From contig CAWJNE010000021.1 in assembly GCA_963844175.1 (NCBI GenBank), positions 812,091 through 876,090 on the forward strand: 64,000 bases of DNA, in the 5' to 3' direction. Positions 17,321 through 26,951 of the stretch are shown here, one piece after another (positions within the stretch are counted from its first letter, which is position 1; every line of letters starts with the position of its first letter). Under the pieces are notes generated by a model. It ran no database searches. It worked only from the letters and a program-made list of their open reading frames with translations, and was not told the origin of the DNA. This DNA is from JALZMG01 sp963844175 (GTDB taxonomy: Bacteria > Actinomycetota > Acidimicrobiia > Acidimicrobiales > Ilumatobacteraceae). Both the position numbers and the translations under genes were made by a program.

Positions 17321-18730
17321 TCAGCTGGCCCGCCGGTGCACAGCCTGACGGCAAAGGCGGTGGAGGTCTCTGATGCCGGTCTCGATGGACCGGCAGAACA
17401 GGTCCAGGTCGGGCACGGTGTCGTAGTCGCCGGTGACGCCGAAGCTCACCCCGCCGTCGTAAGACATTATGGCCACGCCGATTCGGACGCCCTGGGCCAG
17501 CGGCACATAGGGGAGGTAGGCGACCATGCGCCTGCCCGCCGCGTACAGCGGGAACTGCGGCCCGGCCACGTTGGTGGTGACAGTGTCGACGGAACGCTGA
17601 GGGAACTCCCGGGCCATCGCCCCGACCGCCCTGAGCCCTAGCGCCAGCAGCGACGGTGCGGCCAGACCGGCCACCGTCGTGAGCGCCTGACTCGTCTCGA
17701 CCTGGTTGGACTGCTTGAGCTGCTCCATCTCGCGGCGCATCGCCGCCAACCGCTCGAGCGGGTCAGCGATCCCGACCGGCAGCTCGGCGATCATCGCCGA
17801 GACCTGGTTGTTCGGGGCGCCGTCACCCACCGGTCGGATCGACACGGGTACGAGCGAACGGAGCACGGCGTGATCGGGATCCTCGGATCGGGCCGTCAAC
17901 AAGTCGCGGAAGGCGCCGGCGATCACGGCCAGGACGACGTCGTTGACGGTCCCGCCGAGTGTCTGCTTGATCGCCTTGATATCGGCGAGGTCGCAGTGTG
18001 CGGACGCCCAGCGCCGATGCGGCCCGATTCGACCCTGGATCGAAAGCGCGGGCCGAGGCATCAGCTCGCGCCCGAGGGAACGCAGCCCGGTCGCCGTCTC
18101 GCGCACCTGAGTCGCCAGTCGTCGCGGCGTGCGGACGAGCGAGCGCGCGGCGCGAGCCTGCTCGACGGGGTTGATCGCGAGCTGGCCCAGCGCCTCGAGC
18201 ACGAGCTGCGCATCGCTCGGTTCCGGAGCCGCCGTCCATCTGTCGGTGGTGGGAGCCGATCCGTCGCGGTCGGGATCGAGGAGCGTGGCCATCAGATCGG
18301 CGCCTGACACCCCGTCGACCATGCAGTGGTGGACCTTCGAGATGATCGCCCATCGATCGTCCGGCAGTCCCTCGATCATCCAGACCTCCCAGAGCGGTCG
18401 ATGCCGATCGAGCTCCTGCGACATCACTCGCCCCATCAAGGCGTTGAGATCCGAATGTGTGCCACCCGGCGGCAGGGCGGAGTGACGGATGTGGTAGTCG
18501 AGGTTGAAGTGCGGGTCGTCGACCCACACGGGGCGGCCGATCCCTCCCGGGACGAAGCGCACCTTCTGCCGATAGCGGGGGATGAGCGACAACTTGCTGG
18601 CGATCAAGCCGACGATCTCGTCATAGCCGGGGGCGGGTCCTTCGAGGACCGAGCACGACCCGATGTGCATGTGTGTGATCCCGTCCTCGACGTGGAGGAA
18701 CATGCTGTCGAGTGGGCTCATGTGATCCAT
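17321..18730 (-). CDS. Wax ester synthase/diacylglycerol acyltransferase
   Basis: 469 residues, normal for the bacterial WS/DGAT (Tgs) family. It begins MSPLDSMFLHVED-like and carries the catalytic HHCMVDG (residues 134-140), the N-terminal PLWEVWMIEGL and the C-terminal SIRPVGDGAPNNQVSAMI region. It acylates diacylglycerol or fatty alcohol with acyl-CoA to make storage lipid at the membrane or lipid-body surface. ATG 18730 has a weak GGAG upstream; GTG 18772, in frame, would place the start 45 bases from the centre of the DosR-like box at 18810-18824. Mtb tgs1 is a DosR target, so control by this box is likely. Confidence 0.9.
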   Translation of the reverse strand: MDHMSPLDSMFLHVEDGITHMHIGSCSVLEGPAPGYDEIVGLIASKLSLIPRYRQKVRFVPGGIGRPVWVDDPHFNLDYHIRHSALPPGGTHSDLNALMGRVMSQELDRHRPLWEVWMIEGLPDDRWAIISKVHHCMVDGVSGADLMATLLDPDRDGSAPTTDRWTAAPEPSDAQLVLEALGQLAINPVEQARAARSLVRTPRRLATQVRETATGLRSLGRELMPRPALSIQGRIGPHRRWASAHCDLADIKAIKQTLGGTVNDVVLAVIAGAFRDLLTARSEDPDHAVLRSLVPVSIRPVGDGAPNNQVSAMIAELPVGIADPLERLAAMRREMEQLKQSNQVETSQALTTVAGLAAPSLLALGLRAVGAMAREFPQRSVDTVTTNVAGPQFPLYAAGRRMVAYLPYVPLAQGVRIGVAIMSYDGGVSFGVTGDYDTVPDLDLFCRSIETGIRDLHRLCRQAVHRRAS

Positions 18731-18809
18731 CGGGTTTGCTCCAGTCGGGGCCCTGGCGATCGGACGCCGCACCCCACCGCAGCATCTCGTCTCGGCCCCC
18801 ACCTGGAAC

Positions 18810-18824
18810 AGGGCCGAAGGTCCC
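18810..18824 (-). promoter_or_regulatory. DosR-like box before the DGAT gene
   Basis: AGGGCCGAAGGTCCC, a near-perfect palindrome matching the window consensus AGGRCCTTNGGYCCT. It lies directly after the phosphofructokinase stop and 38-80 bases before the possible DGAT starts. Confidence 0.7.
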
Positions 18825-18827
18825 CCG

Positions 18828-20165
18828 TCAGTGCCCGACGAGCGAGGCGGGCTGGCCCGTCGACTGCAGGACCCGTTGCCAGAGGTCGGCGTCGGGCCGA
18901 AGCTCCCGGCGTTTGGCGGTCGCCACTGCGATGGGGAGGTGGGTGAAGTGACGGTGGTGGTAGCCGACGACGACGTCGGTCTTGCCGGCCAGCGCGGCGT
19001 GCGCGGCCATCTGGCCCAGCGACAGGCAGAAGGCGGCGTCGTAGGCGTTCGCCGGCAACGCGCGGATCTCGTAGCTGGGGTCGAGGTACTTGACGTCGGG
19101 TCGAACACCGCGCCTGCCGAGCCCGGCGATGAGCCGGTCCCGCAGCCACGGGCCGATGTCGGCGAGGCGGACGTTGCCGGATGCGTCCCGGCCGTCGACC
19201 GGGGGAGGCAGTTCCTGGCCGGCCCCCTCGGCGACGACGACGACCGCATGGTGGCGTCGAGTGAGCCGATCTTCGAGCACATCGAGCAGGCCGCCGTCCC
19301 CGTCAAGGGTGAACGGCACCTCTGGGACGAGGCACAGGTTGACATCGGGCCGGGCCAGCGTGGCGTTGGCTGCGATGAACCCGGCGTGCCGACCCATCAG
19401 CTTGACGAGCCCGATGCCGTTCCAGGCGCCGCGCGCCTCGGCGTGGGCAGCGACGATTGTCCGGGCGGCCGCCTCCACCGCGGTGGCGAACCCGAAGCTG
19501 CGCTCGACCCAGTCCACGTCGTTGTCGATCGTCTTGGGGACGCCGACCACGGCCAGGCTGCTTCCCCGCCGTACGGCTTCGCCTGCGATGGCGGATGCGC
19601 CGCGCAGCGTCCCGTCACCCCCGATGCAGAACAGGATCGACACGCCGTCGCGCACGAGGGTGTCGACCATCGTTGCGACGTCTTGTGGACCGCGGGATGA
19701 GCCGAGGATGGTCCCGCCGTGGGCGTGGACATCGGTGACGGCAGGCGCAGTGAGCTCGAGGGGCGTCAGCTCCATCGGATCGGCGAGCCCGGCGAAGCCG
19801 TAGCGATAGCCGAGCACGCGACGCACGCCGTAGCCGTACCGCAGGGTGAGGGTAAGCGAGCGGATGACGTCGTTGAGTCCCGGACATAGCCCGCCGCACG
19901 TCACCACCGCGGCGGTGACGTCGGAGGGATCGTAGGCGAGGAGCCGTCGAGGCCCCGCCTCCTCGAACGCCGGCGGTGAGCGGCCTGCTTCGATGTAGGG
20001 GACCAGGTTGCGGGTGTCCGAAGAGCACAAGACACCGTGGTCGTCGTCGACGAACTGTGCACCGCGTTGGAGCAGCGGGCTCGGCCACGTGGTCTGGCCG
20101 ACTGTTGCGACGGCGAGACCTTCCGGGTCAGGGAGGTCGGCCGGTGCCAGGTTGTTTCCGTCCAT
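18828..20165 (-). CDS. 6-phosphofructokinase, group II clade X type
   Basis: 445 residues. Motifs: CGGLCPGLN (residues 90-98), GGDGT (182-186), PKTIDND (210-216) and MGRHAGFIAA. GGDGT with Lys in PKTIDND is the combination of the long ATP-dependent clade including trypanosomal and actinobacterial enzymes; PPi-dependent enzymes usually have GGDD. It phosphorylates fructose-6-phosphate. ATG 20165 has GAGGAAAG upstream. A DosR-like box is centred 41 bases before it and is shared with the divergent DoxX gene. The long open frame upstream of this ATG is a shadow of the TreT gene. Confidence 0.9.
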   Translation of the reverse strand: MDGNNLAPADLPDPEGLAVATVGQTTWPSPLLQRGAQFVDDDHGVLCSSDTRNLVPYIEAGRSPPAFEEAGPRRLLAYDPSDVTAAVVTCGGLCPGLNDVIRSLTLTLRYGYGVRRVLGYRYGFAGLADPMELTPLELTAPAVTDVHAHGGTILGSSRGPQDVATMVDTLVRDGVSILFCIGGDGTLRGASAIAGEAVRRGSSLAVVGVPKTIDNDVDWVERSFGFATAVEAAARTIVAAHAEARGAWNGIGLVKLMGRHAGFIAANATLARPDVNLCLVPEVPFTLDGDGGLLDVLEDRLTRRHHAVVVVAEGAGQELPPPVDGRDASGNVRLADIGPWLRDRLIAGLGRRGVRPDVKYLDPSYEIRALPANAYDAAFCLSLGQMAAHAALAGKTDVVVGYHHRHFTHLPIAVATAKRRELRPDADLWQRVLQSTGQPASLVGH

Positions 20166-20198
20166 GCGCTTTCCTCGTCGGGTTCGGCTAAGAGCGTG

Positions 20199-20213
20199 AG
20201 GACCTTTGGCCCT
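20199..20213. promoter_or_regulatory. DosR-like box between pfk and doxX-like genes
   Basis: AGGACCTTTGGCCCT in the divergent promoter region, 34 bases from the pfk ATG and 70 from the DoxX-like ATG. It may control both directions. Confidence 0.75.
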
Positions 20214-20282
20214 ATCTGTCCGAACGGTCGCGGGCCATCGTGTATGTGGCTGGGTATCGCCTGGCGTCGCAACAGGGAGGAC

Positions 20283-20921
20283 ATGATGGCAGCAACGCTG
20301 ATCGACACACGCGAGGAGCAGGAGGTCGAGACCGCCGGCCCTGGAGTGTCCGAGCGCAATGTGGTCGAGCGCGATGACGAGAGCCCTGTGGTACGTGCCC
20401 GGGAGAACCTCGTCGCTCGCTACGCGTGGGCGGTCACTCGCCTCTCGATCGGGTTCGTGTTCCTGTGGGCGTTCTTCGACAAGCTCTTGGCCCTCGGATA
20501 CGCCACCGGCACCGATCGCGAGACGGGTGCGATCGACCGCTTCGGGGATGCCGCATGGATCAACGGTGGATCGCCCACCACCGGCTACCTGTCCGGCGTG
20601 AGCGGGCCCTTCAAGGGCGTGTTCGAGCCGTTGGCCGGCGCGGTCTGGGCCGACTGGCTGTTCATGTTCGGCCTCCTCGCCATCGGTGTGGCCCTGATGC
20701 TCGGCATCGGGATGCGCATCGCCGCCGCCACCGGTGCTCTCCTCCTCGGTTTCATGTGGATGGCATCGCTCCCGCTGGACAACAACCCGTTCATGGACGA
20801 CCACCTCATCTACGCGATGGTCCTGATCGGTCTCGCCGCCGTGCACGCTGGCAACACGCTCGGATTCGGCCGGATCTGGGCTCGCAACGAGTGGGTGCGG
20901 CGCCACCCGGTCCTGCAATAG
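20283..20921 (+). CDS. DoxX-family membrane protein
   Basis: 212 residues from ATG 20283 (GGGAGG 4 bases upstream). A hydrophilic acidic N-terminus of about 50 residues is followed by four membrane helices typical of DoxX/DoxD (ALR...GFVFLWAFFDKLLALG, WLFMFGLLAIGVALMLGIG, GALLLGFMWMASLPL, LIYAMVLIGLAAVHAGNTLG). DoxX relatives act with quinones or in oxidative stress; the substrate is unknown. It is the first gene of a probable operon with the TreT-like gene 31 bases downstream, under the box at 20199. Confidence 0.8.
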   Translation: MMAATLIDTREEQEVETAGPGVSERNVVERDDESPVVRARENLVARYAWAVTRLSIGFVFLWAFFDKLLALGYATGTDRETGAIDRFGDAAWINGGSPTTGYLSGVSGPFKGVFEPLAGAVWADWLFMFGLLAIGVALMLGIGMRIAAATGALLLGFMWMASLPLDNNPFMDDHLIYAMVLIGLAAVHAGNTLGFGRIWARNEWVRRHPVLQ

Positions 20922-20951
20922 GCCCGCCGGCTGCGTGAAGGAAAAGGCGTT

Positions 20952-22421
20952 GTGTTGCCCGTAGCGATTCGTGCCGGCGACCTGCATCCGAATGTCCGGA
21001 TGCAGGAGGTCGAGGTCAAAGCCTTGCCGCTGGAGGTGCTGGCCAGCATTCTGACGCCAGAGCGTGCCCGACGTCTGTCCGAGTCCGGGGCTCGGTCCCG
21101 GGCGACCTTCGGGGACCGCACCATCTGGCACGTCAACGCAACGGCCCACGGTGGTGGGGTCGCCGAGATGCTCCAAACGTTGCTGGCCTACGGGCGAGGC
21201 GCGCAGATCGAGAACCGGTGGCTCGTTCTGAACGGCGAGCCGGAGTTCTTTGCGATCACCAAGCGCCTGCACAACCGCCTGCACGGCGAACCCGGCGACG
21301 GCGGCCCACTCGGTGAGCACGAGCACGCCTGCTACGAACGTGTCGTCGGCGCCAACGTCACCGAGATGGCCGACCTGATCGGGCCCCGCGACATCGTGTT
21401 GCTCCACGACCCCCAGACCGCCGGCATGGTCGACGGCCTCCGGGCGACCGGCGTACGGGTCGTGTGGCGCTGTCACGTCGGGCGTGACACGCGCAACGCC
21501 GAGACGGACGAGGCATGGGCCTTCCTCGAGCCGTATCTCACAGGCGCCGACGCCTTCGTGTTCTCGCGCGAGGAATACGTGCCGGAGTGGGTTCAGCGGG
21601 AACGGCTCGTCGTCATCGCACCGTCGATCGACCCGTTCTCGGCCAAGAACCGCGAACTCGATCAGCCGACGGTCAGCGCGATCCTCGCAACAGCGGGGCT
21701 GGTCACCGGCGCCGATCCCGGCGGGCCCGTCCACTTCCAACGCCGCGACGGCTCCCAGGGCACCGTCCGGCACCACACGGACCTCATCGCCGACGGTCCG
21801 CCGCCACCCCACGATGTCCGGCTCGTCCTCCAGGTCAGCCGGTGGGACCGGCTCAAGGACATGGCCGGCGTGCTCACGGCGTTCGTCAAGATGGCCACCG
21901 ACGGCCCCGACGATGCACATCTGATGCTCGTTGGGCCGGACGTCTCCGGCGTCACCGACGACCCGGAGGGCGCCGACGTTCTGGCCGAATGCCGCAAACT
22001 GTGGAGCACAGTGCCCGACTCCATTCGTCGGCGGGTCCACCTCGCTTCCATCCCGATGGATGACGTCGACGAGAACGCCATCATCATCAACGCCCTCCAG
22101 CGCCACGCCTACCTGGTCGTGCAGAAGAGCCTCGTCGAAGGGTTCGGACTGACCGTCACCGAGGCGATGTGGAAGGCGCGGCCGATGATCGCCAGTCGCG
22201 TCGGCGGGATCCAGGACCAGATCGTTCACGAGCGCGATGGTCTGCTCATCGCCGACCCCTACGACCTCGATGCCCTCGCGGCGGCGATGACTCGTCTCCT
22301 GGACGATCCCGAGCTCGCTGACCGACTCGGCGCCGCCGGGCGAGCGCGCGTGCACGACCAGTTCCTCGGGGATCGCCACCTCGCCCAGTACGTCGATCTC
22401 TTCGAGCGCCTCAGCACCTGA
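20952..22421 (+). CDS. treT: Trehalose synthase, TreT-type GT4 glycosyltransferase
   Basis: 489 residues from GTG 20952 (GAAGGAAAAGG upstream). Hallmarks of the TreT/trehalose phosphorylase branch: HVNATAHGGGVAEMLQTLL, LLHDPQTAGMV and VWRCHVG in the N-domain. The C-domain has the GT4 nucleotide-binding part LQVSRWDRLKDM and QKSLVEGFGLTVTEAMWKAR with the E(x7)E element. It would make trehalose from NDP-glucose and glucose, or run the phosphorylase-type reaction. Position between the DoxX gene and the GNAT-ligase gene, with only 2 bases to the next ATG, suggests one transcript. Confidence 0.85.
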   Translation: MLPVAIRAGDLHPNVRMQEVEVKALPLEVLASILTPERARRLSESGARSRATFGDRTIWHVNATAHGGGVAEMLQTLLAYGRGAQIENRWLVLNGEPEFFAITKRLHNRLHGEPGDGGPLGEHEHACYERVVGANVTEMADLIGPRDIVLLHDPQTAGMVDGLRATGVRVVWRCHVGRDTRNAETDEAWAFLEPYLTGADAFVFSREEYVPEWVQRERLVVIAPSIDPFSAKNRELDQPTVSAILATAGLVTGADPGGPVHFQRRDGSQGTVRHHTDLIADGPPPPHDVRLVLQVSRWDRLKDMAGVLTAFVKMATDGPDDAHLMLVGPDVSGVTDDPEGADVLAECRKLWSTVPDSIRRRVHLASIPMDDVDENAIIINALQRHAYLVVQKSLVEGFGLTVTEAMWKARPMIASRVGGIQDQIVHERDGLLIADPYDLDALAAAMTRLLDDPELADRLGAAGRARVHDQFLGDRHLAQYVDLFERLST

Positions 22422-22423
22422 GC

Positions 22424-25145
22424 ATGCCGACCACGGTCGGGCGGGGATCCGCCGATGAAGAGACGATCACGACGCCGTTGTTGCTCGCCGCCTTCGAGCG
22501 TGACGTGCTGTTGGCGACGGGCCGAGCCGTTCACGTCCGCGCCGCCCGCCCGCCTGATGTCGAGCAGCTCCGGACCTTCTACGGACAGCTCGATGCAACG
22601 TCCACGTACTTCCGGTTTTTCGGCTTGCGGACGTTCATCCCCGACGACGAGCTGCAGCGGGCCACGGTCCACGACGTCCGGCGGCAGGTGACGCTCGTCG
22701 CCGAGTCCGACGGCGCGCTCCTAGGCGTCGGCGAGTACCACGCGGGACGTGGCGGGGAGGAAGCCGAGGTCGCCTTTGCCGTCGCCGATGCCCACCACCA
22801 CGAAGGCGTGGCGACGGTCTTGCTGGAGGACCTCGCGCTGATCGCTCGAGGCGGCCGGGTTCCGCCGCCTGGTCGCCGAGACCCTGCCCACCAACATGGC
22901 CATGCAGGGGGTCTTCCGCACCGTCGGGCTGGTGCACCGGAGCTGGTTCGAGGACGGAACCATGCGCGTCGAGCTCGATCTCAACGTCGACAACCTCCTG
23001 CAGGACCACGCCGATCTGCGCGACTGGCGGGCCGCCGTGCGCTCCTTGCGATCACTGCTGCGACCGTCGCAAGTCGTGCTGATCGGCGCCGGACGCGACG
23101 CAACTTCCCCGGGTCGCCGGATCCTCGCCAACCTGCGCGCCTCGTTCACCGGGCGGGTCAGCGTCGTGCATCCGACGGCCGCCGCGGTCGATGGGATCGA
23201 CGCCGTGTCCCAACTCGACCAGCTCGGCGATGTACCAGACCTCGCCGTCGTCGCCGTTCCCGCATCGTCGGTGATCGACGTGATCGAACGATGTGGCACG
23301 GCCGGCGTTCCGACCGCCGTGGTCATCTCGGCCGGTTTCGCCGAGCTCGGCGCCGATGGTGCCGACCTCGAGAACCGGTTGCTCGCGGCCGCCCGTCGCC
23401 ACGGGATGCGCATCGTCGGGCCGAACAGCCTTGGTGTGGCGGCGACCGCGAGCGGGCTGAACGCGACGTTCACCAGCCTGGAGCTCCTCCCCGGCGGCAT
23501 CGCCATCGCCTCGCAGTCGGCCGGGGCGAGCATCGCCATCACCGCCGAGGCGCAACGTCGAGGAGCCGGGATCTCGTCGTTCGTGTCGACGGGAAACAAG
23601 TCCGACGTCAGCGGCAACGACCTGTTGCGGCTGTGGGCCGACGACACGACGACCAACGTCGTGCTCCTCTACCTCGAGTCCTTCGGTGACCCCGTCCGCT
23701 TCGCCCGGGTGGCCCGCGCCGTGTCACAGCGCAAGCCGGTGATCGCACTCAAGAGCGGCCGGACCGCCACGGGACCACGCGACGCCGTGTCGCCCATCCC
23801 GCCGCCGTCGACCGATCAGGTCGTCGATGCGCTGTTCGCCCACACCGGCATCGTGCGGGTGCGAACGATGGAGGAACTGATCGATGTCGGCCTCCTGCTC
23901 GACCGGCAGCCCGCTCCGGCCGGTCGCCGGGTGGCACTGATCGGCAACGCCGGAGGGCCGCTGACGCTCGGGGCCGACGCTGCTGCGGCCGCCGGTCTCG
24001 ACCTACCGGTCCTCTCCGCGCGGCTGCAGGCGGAGGTCGCCCAGCTCGTGCCGGCGGCGGCGTCGACCGCCAACCCGGTCGACCTCGCCGCCACCGTCGC
24101 TCTTGACCGGTTGGCCGCCGTCGTCCAGCTGATCGGGGCATCCGGCGAGGTGGACGCCTGCATCGTCGTGTGCGTCGAGATGGAAAGGCGCCACCGTCTC
24201 GATGACGTGCACTCGTTGCTGGCCGGCCTCAACGTCGACGGCGTCGCAGTGGCCGTCACGTTGATCCCCGACCTCACGGGGACGGGGCCCCTGCCACTGT
24301 TCCCGACGCCCGAGCGTGCCGCCGTGGCCGTGGCGCTGGCCGCCCGCCGGGCCGCGTGGCTGGCCACGCTCGTCGACGAGTCGGCAGACGAGGTGCCGGG
24401 ACTGGATGCGTCGTCGTTCGTCGAGGCCCGCCGATTCGCCCGTCTGCGCACCGGCGCGACCACGCAACCGACCTGGCTCGATCCCGTCAGCTCGTTCCAG
24501 CTCCTGGCTGCGGCCGGCCTCCCGATGGTGCCATGGACGTATTCGCATTCACCGGACGAGTGCGCCCGAGCCGCCGGCAACGTCGGGTTCCCGTGTGTCA
24601 TCAAGGCCGACGTCGCCGAGATCCTCCACAAGAACGACGCCGGCGCCGTCCGACTGGGCATCGGCGACTCGACGGCTGCGGCCGAGACCTACCGGGACTT
24701 CGCTCGCCGCTTCGGCAAAGGCCTCCGCGGGGTCGTCGTCCAGCCCCAACAGCCGGCCGCGCTCGAACTGCTCGTCGGCGTCACGCGAGATCCTGTGTTC
24801 GGACCGCTTGTCGTGGTGGGCGCCGGCGGCGTCGAAGCAGAGCTTCACGACGACGGCGTCGTGCTCGTCGCGCCGTTGTCCAGGTCCGCGGCCCGGCGGG
24901 CCGTCGAAAGCCTCCGCCTGGCGCCGCTGTTCCACGGCTTTCACGGTCGGCCCGAGCTCCCGGTCGACCCGCTGGTCGAGCTCATCCACCGGATCGGGAT
25001 GTTCGCCGCGACCACACCCGAGATCCGCCAGCTCGAACTCAACCCGGTGTTGGTCGGTCCCCACGGCTGCGCGGTGGTCGATGCGTCGATCAGCGTGGCG
25101 GCCCCGCCCACCACAGTCGTGCCGGTGCGTGGATTGCGAGCATGA
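22424..25145 (+). pseudogene. GNAT - ADP-forming acyl-CoA synthetase fusion, frameshifted
   Basis: Domain 1 (from ATG 22424): GNAT acetyltransferase, with VHVRAARPPDVEQLRTFYGQ and HHHEGVATVLLEDLALIAR. A one-base insertion near 22850 shifts the frame; the expected continuation GFRRLVAETLPTNMAMQG is present in the next frame, which stays open to 25145. Domain 2: CoA-binding and ligase subdomains of ADP-forming acetyl-CoA synthetase (VLIGAGRDATSPGRRILANL, GPNSLG, IKADVAEILHKNDAGAVRLG). The catalytic-His motif (usually SHTG) reads AVSPIPPPST, so the phosphoryl-carrier His is missing, as in the inactive ligase domain of Pat-type lysine acetyltransferases. Role: probably protein lysine acetylation. 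Confidence 0.85.
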
Positions 25146-25995
25146 ACGGCATCATCGTCGGGCTCGACGAATCGGCTCCTGCCGCAGATGCCCTGCGTTG
25201 GGCGGTTCGTGAGGGAGCGCTGCACGAATCGCCCGTCACCGCCGTGATGGCCTGGGCGTAGCTGAGCCAACATCACGTGACCCCGGACCACGCCTTCGAC
25301 TCCGGCTACGACGAGCGCGCCGCCGCCGTGCTCAAGGAGCTCATCGATCGTGCGGTCGGACCGGCCGGCGTCACGGTCGGACGCACCGTCGTGTGCGACC
25401 TGCCCGGCAGCTGCCTCGTGGCGGCGCCGACCTGTTGGTGGTCGGCGCGCGCGGGCTGGGCGGGTTCCGCGGGCTGCTCGTCGGGTCGGTCAGCCGGCAT
25501 TGCCTGCATCACGCCACATGTCCCGTCGCCGTGATCCGCGACGAGGAGCAACGGCCAGACGACGCTCCCGGAGGTGTTGTCGTCGGCATCGACGGCTCGG
25601 ACACCTCGATCCGGGCGCTGTCGTGGGCCGTACGCGAAGCCCGAGCCCGCCAGTCGCCGGTCACCATCGTGCACGCCTACCGGACGTCGATGCTCGATGC
25701 CCTCGACTACGCCGCGCCTGCGCTGCTCCCCGAGATGTTGGAGCAGGCCGCCCATGACACGCTCGTCGAGACGACAAGCGAGGTCGACGCGGCTGGACTG
25801 CCCCACGCGACCGGAGCACGTCGTCGTCGACTCCAGCGCCTCTGCAGCCGTACTCGAAGCCGCCCGCCGGGCCGGCGTCGTCGTCGGCTCGAGCGGCGTG
25901 AGCGGCGTCAGCGGGTTCGTTCTCGGCTCGGTCAGCCACCAGGTGAGCCAGCACGCCCCGTGCCCTGCTGTCGTCATCCCGCCCCTGACCGCGAG
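25142..25995 (+). pseudogene. Tandem universal stress protein, broken by a stop and frameshifts
   Basis: Starts four bases inside the end of the preceding gene. The first UspA domain begins IIVGLDESAPAADALRWAV and is interrupted by an in-frame TAG (25259-25261), after which the same frame continues as expected. Frame changes near 25430 and 25800 then separate DLLVVGARGLGGFRGLLVGS, the second domain start GVVVGIDGSDTSIRALSWAV, and the final ATP-loop GSSGVSGVSGFVLGSVSHQV. The nonsense codon plus shifts make real decay more likely here than for the one-indel genes. Confidence 0.8.
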
Positions 25996-26017
25996 GTGTC
26001 GGAGACTCGTTCGACGT

Positions 26018-26032
26018 AGGACTTTCGCCCCT
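26018..26032 (+). promoter_or_regulatory. DosR-like box before PPOX gene
   Basis: AGGACTTTCGCCCCT, matching the mycobacterial core GGACTTTNGNCCC. Its centre is 42 bases before the ATG at 26067. Confidence 0.65.
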
Positions 26033-26066
26033 GTTCTCTGCGTCGCCTCGGCCTCATCATGGACCC

Positions 26067-26543
26067 ATGACGACCGACGCCGACGCTGCCCTCGACACGG
26101 GTTCGAGCCGGCCGGCCGAACTGTTCCAACTCGACGCAGCCACCTGTGTCGCGCTGCTCGGCGTCCACCACGTCGGCCGACTCATCATCCCCGGCGACGA
26201 CCCGTACGTGATCCCGGTCAACTACACCGTCGTCGCCGGATCCGTCGTGTTGCGGACCGAACGACGACCAGTCATCGACGCCGCCATCGACCGCCCGATC
26301 GTGTTCGAGGTCGACATGTTCGACGAGCGCTCGAAGTCCGGGTGGAGCGTCGTCATGCGAGGCCACGCCCGCGACATCACCGCTGACACCGACCTCACCG
26401 GCCACTCGGACGTCGGCGTCGCACCGCGCTCCTGGGCGCCCGGAGACCGGAACTGTGTCATCCGCATCAGCGCCGACCGTCTCACCGGACGGCTGCTGCG
26501 AGGCGAGGTCACCCCACCGCTCGACGAACACGGATACCTCTGA
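26067..26543 (+). CDS. PPOX-fold (pyridoxamine oxidase-like) flavoprotein
   Basis: 158 residues. The split-barrel family pattern is clear: LDAATCVALLGVHHVGRLII, then YVIPVNYTVVAGSVVLRTE, VFEVDMFDERSKSGWSVVMR and a C-terminal IRISADRLTGR. Small PPOX proteins of this type are common in DosR regulons (Rv2004c/Rv3131 neighbourhoods) and may bind FMN or F420. No ribosome site is visible, which fits a leaderless transcript from the box at 26018-26032. Confidence 0.8.
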   Translation: MTTDADAALDTGSSRPAELFQLDAATCVALLGVHHVGRLIIPGDDPYVIPVNYTVVAGSVVLRTERRPVIDAAIDRPIVFEVDMFDERSKSGWSVVMRGHARDITADTDLTGHSDVGVAPRSWAPGDRNCVIRISADRLTGRLLRGEVTPPLDEHGYL

Positions 26544-26586
26544 CGAACGACCCCGTCCGCCAACGTTCCTGCTGAGTGGAAGCCCG

Positions 26587-26890
26587 ATGTCCAGCCTCGG
26601 CGCATCGGCCGGATGGGGGTTGGTGGTTGCAGCCAGCTTGATCATGGGCGCCCTCGTCGTGTCCCGGATCATGCTGCCCGAGCGCGTGGCTGCGCCCATC
26701 ACTGCTTTGGGGGCGGCGTGCTCCTCGCCGCGGTCGCCCTGGAACTGGTGCCGAGAGCGGACGAACAGGCAGGGCTTGGGGTCACCGCCGTCGGGATGCT
26801 GCTCGGGACCGGTGCCTTCGTCGGTGCCGACGCCTGGTTGTCTCGGGCCGAGTCGGCCAGAAACGTGCGTCGCTCGATGCACGCCGAAGA
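26587..26890 (+). pseudogene. ZIP-family metal transporter, N-terminal fragment with frameshift
   Basis: ATG 26587 starts SSLGASAGWGLVVAASLIMG, a ZIP first helix. At about 26708, within CTTTGGGGGCGGC, one base is lost or gained; the correct continuation FGGGVLLAAVALELVP and GLGVTAVGMLLGTGAFVGAD follows in another frame. Homology ends near residue 100 (SARNVRRSMHA); the later metal-binding helices are absent. It is a remnant of a Zn/Fe permease, a gene type that recurs in actinobacterial hypoxia clusters. Confidence 0.7.
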
Positions 26891-26951
26891 CGTACGTCGA
26901 TGCCGCGGCCCACGGTCAACACCCCCGCGATCGATGGAAGTACCGGCCATC

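Noticed and set aside
18828..22379. Very long minus-strand open frame of about 1180 codons
   Set aside because: Only the part up to 20165 is a gene (phosphofructokinase). The rest is the antisense shadow of the DoxX-like and TreT genes: His/Asp/Gly-rich with no domain.
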